Source of the DNA: Streptomyces spinosisporus
Lineage (GTDB): Bacteria; Actinomycetota; Actinomycetes; Streptomycetales; Streptomycetaceae
Assembly (NCBI RefSeq): GCF_022698145.1
Contig: NZ_JALDAX010000022.1
Location: 1-64,000 of the forward strand
Direction: 5' to 3'
DNA: 64,000 bases
Part shown: positions 15,610 to 26,346 of the stretch, one piece after another
Position numbering within the stretch: position 1 is the stretch's first letter
How the letters are laid out: the number at the start of each line of letters is the position of its first letter
Position numbers and translations under genes: made by a program
The notes under the pieces: generated by a model
Seen by the model: the letters and a program-made list of their open reading frames with translations, nothing else
Database searches by the model: none
Told to the model about the DNA's origin: nothing

Positions 15610-17486
15610 CGGTCGTCCTCCGCTTCTCCGGTCCCGGACATCAGGTACGCGTACTCGGCGTTCGTGCGCAGCAGTTCGTGGTGCGTGCCGACGGCGGTGA
15701 TCCGGCCGCCGGACAGCAGGGCGACGCGGTCGGCGAGCAGGACCGTGGACGGGCGGTGCGCCACGATGAGGGCGGTGGTCTCCGCGAGCACGTCCCGCAG
15801 GGCGGCCTCGACCGCGGCCTCGGTGTGCACGTCCAGCGCGGACAGGGGGTCGTCGAGGACGAGGAATCTCGGTTTTCCCACGACCGCACGTGCGAGCGCG
15901 AGGCGTTGGCGCTGGCCGCCGGAGAGGGTGAGGCCCTGCTCGCCGACCCTGGTGTCCGTGCCGTCGGGGAGTGCGTGGGCGAAGTCGGCCTGGGCTACGG
16001 CGAGGGCGCGGTTCAGGTCGGCTGCGCCTGCGGTGGTCTCGGCGCCCATGAGGACGTTGTCCGCGATGCTCGCCGAGAAGAGGGTGGGTTCTTCGAAGGC
16101 TACGGCGACTTTTGCGCGGAGTTCTTCGCGGGGGATGGTGGTGATGTCCTCGCCGTCCAGGGTGATTCTGCCCGCGGTGAGTTCGTGGAGGCGGGGAACC
16201 AGGGCGGTGAGGGTGGTTTTGCCGCTGCCTGTTGCGCCTACCAGGGCCATGGATTCGCCTGGGCGGATGTGGAGGGTGATGTTTTTCAGGACGGGTGGGG
16301 TGGTTTTGTCGGCGTCTGGGTAGCGGAACTGGACGTTTTCGAAGCGGAGTCCGCTGTCCTGGGCGCTCGTTTTGGCGGCACCCGGCGCTGCAGGCTGTGC
16401 CCACCCGTTCCGCCCTGCGGAACGATTGCCCACAGCGGTAGCGGTAGCGGGGCGGCGGCCCGCAGAGGTGGCAACCTCCGGTTCGGCGTCCATGGCCTCG
16501 AAATAGCGGTCCGTTGCTGTTGCTGCTTCCTGGGTCATGGCCAGGAGGAAGCCGATGGAGTCGATCGGCCAGCGGAGGGCGAGGGCTGTGGAGAGGAAGG
16601 CGACCAGGGTGCCGGTGGAGAGGGAGCCGTCGGCCACCTGGATCGTGCCGAGGACCAGGGCCGCGCCGATCGCGACTTCCGGGAGGGTGACGATGACGCC
16701 CCAGATCGTGGCGAGCAGCCCCGCCTTGCGCAGTTCCGTGCCGCGCAGGGTCTGGGCGAGTTCGCGGAACGCGCGTGCCTGGCTGCGGTGCCTGCCGAAG
16801 CCCTTGACGATGCGGATGCCGAGCACGCTCTCCTCGACGACCGTGGTCAGATCGCCGACCTGGTCCTGGGCGCGGCGTGACGCGTGGGCGTAGCGCTTCT
16901 CGAAGACGGCACAGGTGATGATCACGGGGACGGCGGGGCCGAGGATCACCAGCCCGAGCGTCCAGTCCTGAAGGAGCATGATGATCACGCCGACGAGGAT
17001 CGTCACGCCGTTGACGAACAGGAACGTCAGCGGGAAGGCGAGGAACTGGCGCAGCAGCATCAGGTCCGTCGTGCCGCGCGACAGCAACTGGCCCGAGGAC
17101 CAGCGGTCGTGGAAGGCGACCGGCAGCCGCTGCAGATGGCCGTAGAGATCCGCGCGCATCCCGGCCTCGACGCTCGACAGGGGCCGTGCCACCAGCCACC
17201 GCCGCAGTCCGAACAGCAGTGCCTCGGCGAAACCGAGCAGCAGCAGATACAGCGCCCCGAGCCAGACGCCCGCCGGGTCCCGGTCGGCGACCGGACCGTC
17301 CACCATCCACTTCAGGACGAGCGGGAACACCAGCCCCGTGCACGAGGCGACCACGGCGATGAACGCGGCCGTGAACAGACGCGCCCGCACGGGCCGGACG
17401 TACGGCCACAGGCGCAGCAGCGCGCGTACGGCGGATCGTTCGGCGGTCTCGTGGGGCTCTGCTGCGGCGGCACGTGTACTGGGCAT
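15606..17486 (-). CDS. ABC exporter half-transporter with DD Walker B
   Basis: This 626-residue protein is the first gene of the four-gene exporter operon; ATG 17486 faces the divergent promoter region. The transmembrane domain covers about 25-320. In the nucleotide-binding domain Walker A GATGSGKT (417-424) and LSGGQ (521-525) are intact. Walker B is FLVLDDP, so the catalytic Glu is Asp546, and the Q-loop reads FEEP. These are marks of the non-hydrolysing site of asymmetric exporters. Residues about 345-370, in the linker before the nucleotide-binding domain, are encoded by a palindromic dispersed repeat. Expression is probably governed by the palindrome at 17554-17575. Confidence 0.92.
   Translation of the reverse strand: MPSTRAAAAEPHETAERSAVRALLRLWPYVRPVRARLFTAAFIAVVASCTGLVFPLVLKWMVDGPVADRDPAGVWLGALYLLLLGFAEALLFGLRRWLVARPLSSVEAGMRADLYGHLQRLPVAFHDRWSSGQLLSRGTTDLMLLRQFLAFPLTFLFVNGVTILVGVIIMLLQDWTLGLVILGPAVPVIITCAVFEKRYAHASRRAQDQVGDLTTVVEESVLGIRIVKGFGRHRSQARAFRELAQTLRGTELRKAGLLATIWGVIVTLPEVAIGAALVLGTIQVADGSLSTGTLVAFLSTALALRWPIDSIGFLLAMTQEAATATDRYFEAMDAEPEVATSAGRRPATATAVGNRSAGRNGWAQPAAPGAAKTSAQDSGLRFENVQFRYPDADKTTPPVLKNITLHIRPGESMALVGATGSGKTTLTALVPRLHELTAGRITLDGEDITTIPREELRAKVAVAFEEPTLFSASIADNVLMGAETTAGAADLNRALAVAQADFAHALPDGTDTRVGEQGLTLSGGQRQRLALARAVVGKPRFLVLDDPLSALDVHTEAAVEAALRDVLAETTALIVAHRPSTVLLADRVALLSGGRITAVGTHHELLRTNAEYAYLMSGTGEAEDDR
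16394..16436. repeat. Nested palindromic repeat embedded in an ABC exporter gene
   Basis: Outer arms CTGTG (16395-16399) and CACAG (16431-16435) enclose a perfect inner dyad CGTTCCGC (16406-16413) / GCGGAACG (16417-16424). I recall this type as a dispersed element of Streptomyces genomes, usually intergenic. Here it is translated in frame as GNRSAGRNGWAQ within an interdomain linker. Confidence 0.65.
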
Positions 17487-17553
17487 CGGACGTGAGCCTA
17501 CGGACCGGCACCGACAACGCCCACCGAGTTTTGGCCGGTCCGGTCGTACGCCG

Positions 17554-17575
17554 GCATCAACCGATCGGTTGATGC
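17554..17575. promoter_or_regulatory. Perfect 22-bp palindromic operator between divergent ABC transporter operons
   Basis: The left half is GCATCAACCGA and the right half is its exact reverse complement, TCGGTTGATGC, with no spacer. It lies in the 145-bp gap between the divergent exporter operon (start 17486) and the efflux ATPase gene (start 17632). Length and symmetry fit a TetR-type operator. No TetR gene is adjacent, so the regulator would act in trans. Confidence 0.7.
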
Positions 17576-17631
17576 GGCTTCGAGCGCGACGGCCGATGTG
17601 GCGGACCGCGGCTCCCCGGGACTCTGATGGC

Positions 17632-18549
17632 ATGCCTGTCATCGAAGTCACCGATCTGCGCAAGACCTACGGCGGACGTGCCGTCGTCGACGGTGTCTCC
17701 TTCGCCGTCGAGGAGGGCGAGATCTTCGGGATCCTCGGCCCGAACGGCGCCGGGAAGACCACGACCGTCGAGTGCATCGAGGGGCTGCGCGTCCCGGACG
17801 CGGGCCGCGTCCGGGTCACCGGCCTCGACCCCGTCGCCGACCACGCGCGCGTGGCGCGCGTCCTCGGCGCCCAGCTGCAGGAGAGCGAGCTGCAGGCCAA
17901 GCTCACCGTGCGCGAGGCGCTGGAACTGTACGCGTCCTTCTATCCGGACCCGCTCGACTGGGCGCCCCTCGCCGAGCGGCTGGGTCTGGGGGAGAAGCTG
18001 TCGGCGCGCTTCGGCAAGCTCTCCGGAGGCCAGAAGCAGCGTCTGTTCATCGCGCTCGCCCTGATCGGCAACCCGCGGATCGTCGTCCTCGACGAACTGA
18101 CCACCGGCCTGGACCCGCGGGCCCGCCGCGACACCTGGGAGCTGATCGAGGACGTACGGGCCGGAGGTGTCACCGTCCTGCTCGTCACCCACTTCATGGA
18201 GGAGGCGCAGCGGCTGTGCGACCGGATCGCCGTGATCGACAAGGGGCGGGTGGCCGCCCTCGACAGCCCGGCCGGACTGATCCGGCGCTCGGCGGGAGCC
18301 ACCGTCATCAGCTTCACGCCGTCCGCGCCGGTGGACGACCGTGACCTGAACGCGCTGCCCGAGCTGGCCTCCGTCGAGCACCGGGACGGCCGGATCACGC
18401 TGGCCGGCACGGACGAGACGGTCAACGCCGTCATCACCCTGCTCGCCCGCCACCGCATCACCGCCCACCAGCTCCGGGTCGTGGACGCCACGCTCGACGA
18501 CGCGTTCCTCGACCTGACCGACGACCGTACGAAGGAGGCCACGGCATGA
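17632..18549 (+). CDS. ABC efflux transporter ATP-binding protein (DrrA type)
   Basis: This 305-residue cytosolic ATPase has Walker A GPNGAGKT followed by TTVECIEGL, signature LSGGQKQR, Walker B IVVLDEL and a His in LVTHFMEEA. The C-terminal extension (about 220-305) is typical of DrrA/CcmA drug and antibiotic efflux ATPases. ATG 17632 was chosen because the alignment starts at PVIEVTDLRKTYGG; its ribosome site is weak. It overlaps the permease gene by ATGA. The Walker B catalytic Glu is present. It shares a promoter region with the divergent exporter operon. Confidence 0.94.
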   Translation: MPVIEVTDLRKTYGGRAVVDGVSFAVEEGEIFGILGPNGAGKTTTVECIEGLRVPDAGRVRVTGLDPVADHARVARVLGAQLQESELQAKLTVREALELYASFYPDPLDWAPLAERLGLGEKLSARFGKLSGGQKQRLFIALALIGNPRIVVLDELTTGLDPRARRDTWELIEDVRAGGVTVLLVTHFMEEAQRLCDRIAVIDKGRVAALDSPAGLIRRSAGATVISFTPSAPVDDRDLNALPELASVEHRDGRITLAGTDETVNAVITLLARHRITAHQLRVVDATLDDAFLDLTDDRTKEATA

Positions 18550-19280
18550 GCACCGCCGTACTGAGGACCGAGGTCCGGCTGTTCCGCCGTGAGCCCGGCG
18601 CCGTCTTCTGGATCCTGCTCTTCCCCACCCTGCTGCTGCTGATCCTCGGCTCGATCCCGTCCTTCCGGCAGCACCAGGACGACCTCGGCGGGCTGCGCAC
18701 CATCGACGCGTATGTCCCGGTGGCGGTGCTGCTGGGGATGATCGTCGGCGGGCTGCAGGCCATGCCGCAGGCCCTGACCGGCTACCGGGAGCGCGGCATC
18801 CTGCGCCGGATGGCCACCACGCCGGTCCGTCCGGGCGCCCTGCTGTCGGCGCAGATGGTGGTCTTCGGCGTGGCCTCCCTGGTGTCGGCGCTGCTGGTGC
18901 TCGTGGTCGGGCGGCTCACCTTCGACGTAAGGCTGCCCAAGCAGGGCTTCGGATATCTCCTGGCGCTCGTGCTGGCCGTCCTTGCGGCCCTCGCTCTCGG
19001 ATCGCTGGTGTCGGCGCTGTCCCGTACGACGAAGATCGCGGGTGCCATCGGCTCCGCCGTGTTCTTCCCGGCGATGTTCTGCGCGGGCGTGTGGCTGCCG
19101 GTGCAGGCCATGCCGCACCTGCTCGGGAAGATCGTGGGCTACACGCCGTTCGGCGCCGCCGCGCAGGCCCTCAACCAGGCGGCGGCCGGGCACTGGCCGG
19201 GCTGGGGCCACCTCGGGGTGCTGGTGGTGTGGATCCTGCTGCTGACGGGTGCGGCCACCCGATGGTTCCGCTGGGAGTAG
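18546..19280 (+). CDS. ABC-2 type efflux permease
   Basis: This 244-residue membrane protein has about six predicted hydrophobic segments (e.g. FWILLFPTLLLLILG, VAVLLGMIVGGLQAM, ALVLAVLAALALGSLVSAL) and the ABC-2 permease core near RERGILRRMATTPV. It partners the overlapping ATPase gene to form a DrrAB-like exporter, presumably a dimer with two ATPases. It ends 25 bases before a histidine kinase gene, so all four plus-strand genes may be cotranscribed. Its substrate is unknown. Confidence 0.93.
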   Translation: MSTAVLRTEVRLFRREPGAVFWILLFPTLLLLILGSIPSFRQHQDDLGGLRTIDAYVPVAVLLGMIVGGLQAMPQALTGYRERGILRRMATTPVRPGALLSAQMVVFGVASLVSALLVLVVGRLTFDVRLPKQGFGYLLALVLAVLAALALGSLVSALSRTTKIAGAIGSAVFFPAMFCAGVWLPVQAMPHLLGKIVGYTPFGAAAQALNQAAAGHWPGWGHLGVLVVWILLLTGAATRWFRWE

Positions 19281-19305
19281 GCGGCCGGACGTGCAGACTG
19301 GGGAC

Positions 19306-20568
19306 ATGACCGCGGTGGACACACAGCTCGACAGACGATGGGAGCAGTTCCACACCTGGGGGCCGTACGGGCTGCTGGGCAGCGGTGTCGTCCTCGCGTT
19401 CGCCACCGCCGACCCGCATGCCGCCCCGGCCAAGTGGTACGCCGCCTTCGGCCTGATCGCCGCGGCCGTCGCGCTCCAGCTGTGGTGGCACAGCACCCGG
19501 CCGCGCGGGCCCGACCGCCGCCGTACACCGTCCCGGACCGGGGCGGTGTACTACGCCGTGCGCTGGGGGCTGGCCTTCGCGCTCACCTACCTCAACCCGT
19601 TCTTCGCGTTCTACGCCGCCACCGGCTACATGGACGCCGACGAGACCCTCCCGCCCCGATGGCACCGGATCGGGCTGCTCGCGAGCGCGGTCACCGTGGC
19701 CGGGGCGCAGGCCGGCGGGGTGCCCTTCCACGGCGTACTGCAGTGGACGGTCTTCGTCGCGCTCCTGATCGCCAACTCCGGGCTGCAGATGGTGGTCGCC
19801 CATCTCACCGAGCAGGAGGCCGAGCGGGCCCGCGAGCGGACCGAGACCATCGCCGAACTCGAACGCACCAACGCCGCCCTGCAGCAGGCCCTCGACGAGA
19901 ACGCGGCCCTGCACGCCCAACTGCTCGTCCAGGCACGGGAGGCCGGGGTCGCCGACGAGCGGCGGCGGCTGGCGGCCGAGATCCACGACACCATCGCGCA
20001 GGGCCTGACCGGGATCATCGCCCAGCTGCAGGTCGTCGCGAACACCCCCGAGCGGGGGCCGGCCCGCGAGCATCTGCACCGGGCCATGGACCTGGCCCGG
20101 CACAGCCTCGGCGAGGCCCGCCGCTCGGTGCAGAATCTGGCCCCGGTGGCGCTGGAGAACGACGGGCTGCCCGAGGCGCTGAAGAAGACGGTCGCCGAAT
20201 GGGGCGAACGGACCGGTGTACGGGCCGAGTTCACGGTCACCGGCACCACGGAGCAGCTCCACGAGGAGGTCTCCGCGACCCTGCTGCGCATCGTCCAGGA
20301 GGCCCTGTCCAACGCCCGGCACGCCCGCGCCTCGCGCGTCGGCGTCACCCTGTCCTTCATGGGCGACGAGGTCGTCCTCGACATCCGCGACGACGGCACG
20401 GGCTTCGACCCGCTCGCGCTTCCGGCCCGCAGCCGGTCCGGAGGGTTCGGCCTCGACGGCATGCGGGCCCGCGCCGAACGCATCGCCGGGTCGCTGGCCG
20501 TGGAGTCCGAACCCGGGCACGGCACCGCGCTGTCGGCTCGCGTACCGTTGGTCCGCCATGAGCGATGA
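19306..20568 (+). CDS. Sensor histidine kinase (HisKA_3, NarL-partner type)
   Basis: This 420-residue protein has an N-terminal membrane region with several helices (about 20-165), a coiled coil (about 168-210), a HisKA_3 dimerization domain with phosphoaccepting His227 (ERRRLAAEIHDTIAQGL), and an HATPase domain with DIRDDGTGFDPL and GGFGLDGM. It lacks a large extracellular sensor domain, so it probably senses a membrane signal. The adjacent efflux pair suggests envelope stress or a drug. ATG 19306 follows GGGG; GTG 19291 is an alternative. It overlaps the response regulator gene by 11 bases, a sign of translational coupling. Confidence 0.93.
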   Translation: MTAVDTQLDRRWEQFHTWGPYGLLGSGVVLAFATADPHAAPAKWYAAFGLIAAAVALQLWWHSTRPRGPDRRRTPSRTGAVYYAVRWGLAFALTYLNPFFAFYAATGYMDADETLPPRWHRIGLLASAVTVAGAQAGGVPFHGVLQWTVFVALLIANSGLQMVVAHLTEQEAERARERTETIAELERTNAALQQALDENAALHAQLLVQAREAGVADERRRLAAEIHDTIAQGLTGIIAQLQVVANTPERGPAREHLHRAMDLARHSLGEARRSVQNLAPVALENDGLPEALKKTVAEWGERTGVRAEFTVTGTTEQLHEEVSATLLRIVQEALSNARHARASRVGVTLSFMGDEVVLDIRDDGTGFDPLALPARSRSGGFGLDGMRARAERIAGSLAVESEPGHGTALSARVPLVRHER

Positions 20569-21202
20569 CGCCCTGATCTCCCTGCTGATCGTCGACGACC
20601 ACCCTGTCGTACGGGACGGTCTGCGCGGCATGTTCGAGTCGGCCCCCGGGTTCACGGTCCTCGGCGAGGCCTCGAACGGCGTCGAGGCGCTGGAGCGGGC
20701 CGCCGCGCTCGACCCGGACGTGATCCTCATGGACCTGCGCATGCCGGGCGGCGGCGGAGTCGACGCGATCAAGGAGCTGACCCGGCGCGGCGCCCGCGCC
20801 AAGGTCCTCGTCCTGACCACGTACGACACCGACTCCGACACCCTGCCCGCGATCGAGGCCGGCGCGACGGGCTACCTCCTCAAGGACGCCCCGCGCGACG
20901 AGTTGTTCACCGCGGTCCGCGCCGCCGCGGAAGGCCGTACGGTGCTGTCGCCCGCGGTCGCCTCCCGCCTGGTCTCCGCGGTCCGCTCCCCGAACACCCC
21001 CGGCAACGAGCCCCTCTCCACCCGCGAACGCGAAGTCCTCGCCCTCGTCGCCAAGGGCACCTCCAACCGCGAGATCGCCCGCGAACTCTTCATCAGCGAG
21101 GCCACGGTCAAAACCCACCTCACCCACCTCTACACCAAACTCGGCGTGAACGACCGAGCAGCAGCGGTGGCAACGGCGTACGAACGCGGCATCCTCGGCT
21201 GA
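20558..21202 (+). CDS. NarL/LuxR-family response regulator
   Basis: This 214-residue regulator has a receiver domain (acidic pocket IVDDHPVVRDG, phosphoacceptor Asp59 in ILMDLRMPGG, conserved Lys in YLLKDAP). A LuxR-type helix-turn-helix follows (LSTREREVLALVAKG, ATVKTHLTHLYTKLGV). It is the cognate partner of the overlapping kinase. A likely target is the adjacent ABC efflux operon, by analogy with other kinase/regulator/transporter clusters; the binding site is not evident. It ends one base from the glgX stop on the other strand. Confidence 0.95.
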   Translation: MSDDALISLLIVDDHPVVRDGLRGMFESAPGFTVLGEASNGVEALERAAALDPDVILMDLRMPGGGGVDAIKELTRRGARAKVLVLTTYDTDSDTLPAIEAGATGYLLKDAPRDELFTAVRAAAEGRTVLSPAVASRLVSAVRSPNTPGNEPLSTREREVLALVAKGTSNREIARELFISEATVKTHLTHLYTKLGVNDRAAAVATAYERGILG

Positions 21203-21203
21203 C

Positions 21204-23438
<2,235 letters not shown>

Positions 23439-23603
23439 CTCTCCGCCTCCCACGGCTCGTGGGGCGACGTGGAAGCAGCCGCGGCGTCCCGGCCGCGGCT
23501 CCCCGTCGTCGTCCTCCCCACTGTTCTGCCCAGAGCACGGCCGGGCGACCCCGCACGGCCCGCACCGACGTTTCTCCCGGGCGGCCCGGTCGTTGGGCAG
23601 CCC

Positions 23604-24848
23604 GTGAGGCATGCACAAGGGCGCGCACGGCGCGCGGGGGCCGCTCTGGCCGCCGTACTGACATGGGCAGGGCTGCTGGCCGGGGCGGCCGGCTGCACGT
23701 CGCACCCCTCGGGCGGCGGCATCGGGGAGGCGTTCGGCAAGGCACCGGCGCCCGAGGACGTCATCCGCGTCGTCCCCGACGACGGCAGCAAGGGCGTCAG
23801 GCCGGAGCGGAAACTGCTGGTGCGGGTGCCCAGCGGTCGTCTGGAGTCGGTGAAGGTCGTCAAGTCCCAGGACGCGCAGGAGTCCCCGGTGCCCGGCCGG
23901 ATCTCCGCGGACGGCCTGCGCTGGGAGCCCAAGGACCCCAGGCTGTCGCTGGCCGCCAAGTACACGGTCGACGCGATCGCCCTGGACGGCCACGGACGCA
24001 GGTCCGCACGGCACACGACGTTCACCACGTACGTCCCGGACGAGCGCTTCATCGGCTACGTCACCCCGGAGAACCGTTCCACTGTCGGCACCGGAATGAT
24101 CGTCTCCCTGGAGTTCAACCGGGAGATCGAGCATCGCGCCGCCGTCCAGCGCGCCATCCGCGTCACCGCGAAACCGGCCGTGGAGATCCGGCCGCACTGG
24201 TTCGGCAAGGCCCGCCTCGACTTCCGCCCCGAGCGGTACTGGAAGCCCGGCACCCAAGTCACGGTCTCGCTCAGGCTCCGCGACGTCGAGGGCGCACGCG
24301 GTGTCTACGGACTGCAGTACAAGACCTTCTCGTTCACCGTCGGCCGCAGCCAGGTCTCCGTGGTGGACGCCGCGGCCCACACCATGCAGGTACGGCGCTC
24401 CGGAGCACTGCTGGCCACCGTGCCGATCACGGCCGGGGCGCCCAAGCACACCACGTACAACGGCACGATGGTGGTGATGGAGATGCTGGAGCTGACCCGG
24501 ATGAACGGCGCCACGGTCGGCTTCAAGAAGGAGAACGGCAAGGGCGAGTACGACATCCCCGACGTCCCGCACGCGATGCGGCTCACCGATTCCGGCACCT
24601 TCCTGCACGGCAACTACTGGGCACCGGACGCCCCCGGGCACGTCAACGTCAGCCACGGCTGTGTGGGGCTCAGGGACGTCAAGGGCGGCAGCTCCGACAC
24701 CCCGGCCGGCTGGTTCTTCGACCGCACGCTCGTCGGAGACGTCGTCCAGGTCGTCCACAGCAATGACAAAAAGGTCGCTCCCGACAACGGGCTCGGAGGA
24801 TGGAATATGGGGTGGAAGGAGTGGAAGGCGGGCGGCGCGGTCAAATAA
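23604..24848 (+). CDS. L,D-transpeptidase lipoprotein (first of tandem pair)
   Basis: From GTG 23604 this is a 414-residue protein with a lipoprotein signal (basic start, LLAGAAGC with Cys near residue 33; the -3 position is Ala, a weak lipobox). Two Ig-like domains (about 50-250) precede a YkuD catalytic domain with HGNYW and SHGCVGL, nucleophile Cys353. Such enzymes make 3-3 peptidoglycan cross-links on the outer face of the membrane and are abundant in actinobacteria. A close paralogue follows 165 bases downstream. The promoter region is shared with the divergent glgX gene. Confidence 0.93.
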   Translation: MRHAQGRARRAGAALAAVLTWAGLLAGAAGCTSHPSGGGIGEAFGKAPAPEDVIRVVPDDGSKGVRPERKLLVRVPSGRLESVKVVKSQDAQESPVPGRISADGLRWEPKDPRLSLAAKYTVDAIALDGHGRRSARHTTFTTYVPDERFIGYVTPENRSTVGTGMIVSLEFNREIEHRAAVQRAIRVTAKPAVEIRPHWFGKARLDFRPERYWKPGTQVTVSLRLRDVEGARGVYGLQYKTFSFTVGRSQVSVVDAAAHTMQVRRSGALLATVPITAGAPKHTTYNGTMVVMEMLELTRMNGATVGFKKENGKGEYDIPDVPHAMRLTDSGTFLHGNYWAPDAPGHVNVSHGCVGLRDVKGGSSDTPAGWFFDRTLVGDVVQVVHSNDKKVAPDNGLGGWNMGWKEWKAGGAVK

Positions 24849-25013
24849 CCGGTGAGGAGGCGGGGATTGAGCCAGGCGCAGGAGTCGATGTTGCGACTGA
24901 ACGGTGACCTTCACCTGACACGATCCCCAAAACCTTGCGGTTAATATGCGCCAATGCGCGCGTGGTACGCGCCGGGGTGCGGGCCTGACCAGGCCCGGCG
25001 AGGGGAGAACAAC

Positions 25014-26255
25014 TTGAACGTGCGGCCGATATCGGGGGCGTCGGTTGACGCGAGCGGACGCGGGCGCCGCGCAGTGCCGGCACTCATATGCGGAGTGCTG
25101 TTGCTGGCCGTCACCGCTTGCGGCGGCGGAGGCTCGGGTTCGGGGTCGTCGGGCGACAGCAAGGACAAGGGGGCGGACGCGGCGCAGAGCAAGCAGTCCG
25201 AGGCGGTCGTCACCATCGCCCCCAAGAACGCGGCGAAGTCGGTCGACACGAGCGGCGCCCTCAAAGTGACCGCGAGCAAGGGCAGACTGACCGCGGTCGA
25301 GGTCAAGGACGACAAGGGCGCGGTGGTGCCCGGGAAGATCACCACCGGCGGTACGGGCTGGACCCCGTCCACGCATCTGGCGGCCTCCACCAAGTACACG
25401 GTGCACGCGGTCGCCAAGGACTCCGAGGGCCGCGAGGCGGCGGAGGACTCGAGCTTCACCACCCTCACCCCGAAGAACACCTTCATCGGCAACTTCACCC
25501 CCGAGGACGGCTCCACGGTGGGCGTGGGGATGCCGTTCTCGGTGCGCTTCACCCGGGGCATCACACACCCCGAGGACGTCGAGAAGGCCATCAGCATCAA
25601 GACCGAGCCGGCCGTCGACGTCGAGGGCCACTGGTTCGGCAACGACCGCCTCGACTTCCGCCCCGAGAAGTACTGGGCGTCCGGCACGAAGGTCACGGTG
25701 AAGCTCAATCTGGACGGCGTCGAGGGCCGTTCGGGCGTCTACGGCAAGCAGACGAAGACGGTGAAGTTCACCATCGGCCGCAACCAGGTCTCGGTCGTCG
25801 ACGCCAAGACCCACAAGATGAAGGTCACCCAGGACGGCAAGGTCGTCAAGACCCTCCCCGTCACCACCGGAAAGCCCGGCTACGACACCTGGAACGGCCA
25901 GATGGTCATCAGCGAGCGGCTGCGGGTGACCCGTATGAACGGCGAAACGGTCGGCTACGGCGGCGAGTACGACATCAAGGACGTCCCCGACGCGATGCGC
26001 CTGACCGACTCCGGGACCTTCATTCACGGCAACTACTGGGCCGGCGGCGCCTTCGGCAACTACAACGCCAGCCATGGCTGCGTCGGCCTGCAGGACACGC
26101 GCGGCGGCTACGACCGCGGTCTCCCCGGCCGGTGGTTCTTCGACCACTCGATCGTCGGCGACGTGGTCGTCGTCAAGCGCTCCCACGACCGCACGGTCGA
26201 CCCCGGCAACGGGCTCAACGGCTGGAACATGTCGTGGGAGAAGTGGAAGGCGTAG
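25014..26255 (+). CDS. L,D-transpeptidase lipoprotein (second of tandem pair)
   Basis: The best start is TTG 25014, six bases after AGGGGAG, giving a 413-residue protein. The signal peptide ends in a lipobox (LLLAVTAC), followed by a Gly/Ser-rich spacer. Two Ig-like domains and a YkuD domain follow with HGNYW and SHGCVGL, nucleophile Cys356. Domain order and many motifs (e.g. FIGNFTPEDGSTVGVGMP, RMNGETVGYGGEYDI) match the upstream paralogue. Expected role is 3-3 cross-linking of peptidoglycan. The 165-base gap upstream contains an A/T-rich TTAATATG that could be a -10 element, so it may be transcribed separately. A clear terminator follows. Confidence 0.94.
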   Translation: MNVRPISGASVDASGRGRRAVPALICGVLLLAVTACGGGGSGSGSSGDSKDKGADAAQSKQSEAVVTIAPKNAAKSVDTSGALKVTASKGRLTAVEVKDDKGAVVPGKITTGGTGWTPSTHLAASTKYTVHAVAKDSEGREAAEDSSFTTLTPKNTFIGNFTPEDGSTVGVGMPFSVRFTRGITHPEDVEKAISIKTEPAVDVEGHWFGNDRLDFRPEKYWASGTKVTVKLNLDGVEGRSGVYGKQTKTVKFTIGRNQVSVVDAKTHKMKVTQDGKVVKTLPVTTGKPGYDTWNGQMVISERLRVTRMNGETVGYGGEYDIKDVPDAMRLTDSGTFIHGNYWAGGAFGNYNASHGCVGLQDTRGGYDRGLPGRWFFDHSIVGDVVVVKRSHDRTVDPGNGLNGWNMSWEKWKA

Positions 26256-26284
26256 GCCCTCCGCCGGTCCATGGCGCACGACGT

Positions 26285-26318
26285 ACGGCCCCGGTGTGAG
26301 GTACTGCACCGGGGCCGT
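26285..26318 (+). terminator. Hairpin terminator after the second L,D-transpeptidase gene
   Basis: A perfect 12-bp stem (26285-26296 with 26307-26318, arm ACGGCCCCGGTG) and 10-base loop followed by TTGCCGTT lies 30 bases after the stop codon. Confidence 0.85.
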
Positions 26319-26346
26319 TGCCGTTAGTCCCCGTTAACCTGCCCTC

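Noticed and set aside
23439..26309. Long open upstream extension of the glgX frame
   Set aside because: It runs antisense through both L,D-transpeptidase genes; the glgX start at 23438 has a strong ribosome site and the usual family N-terminus.
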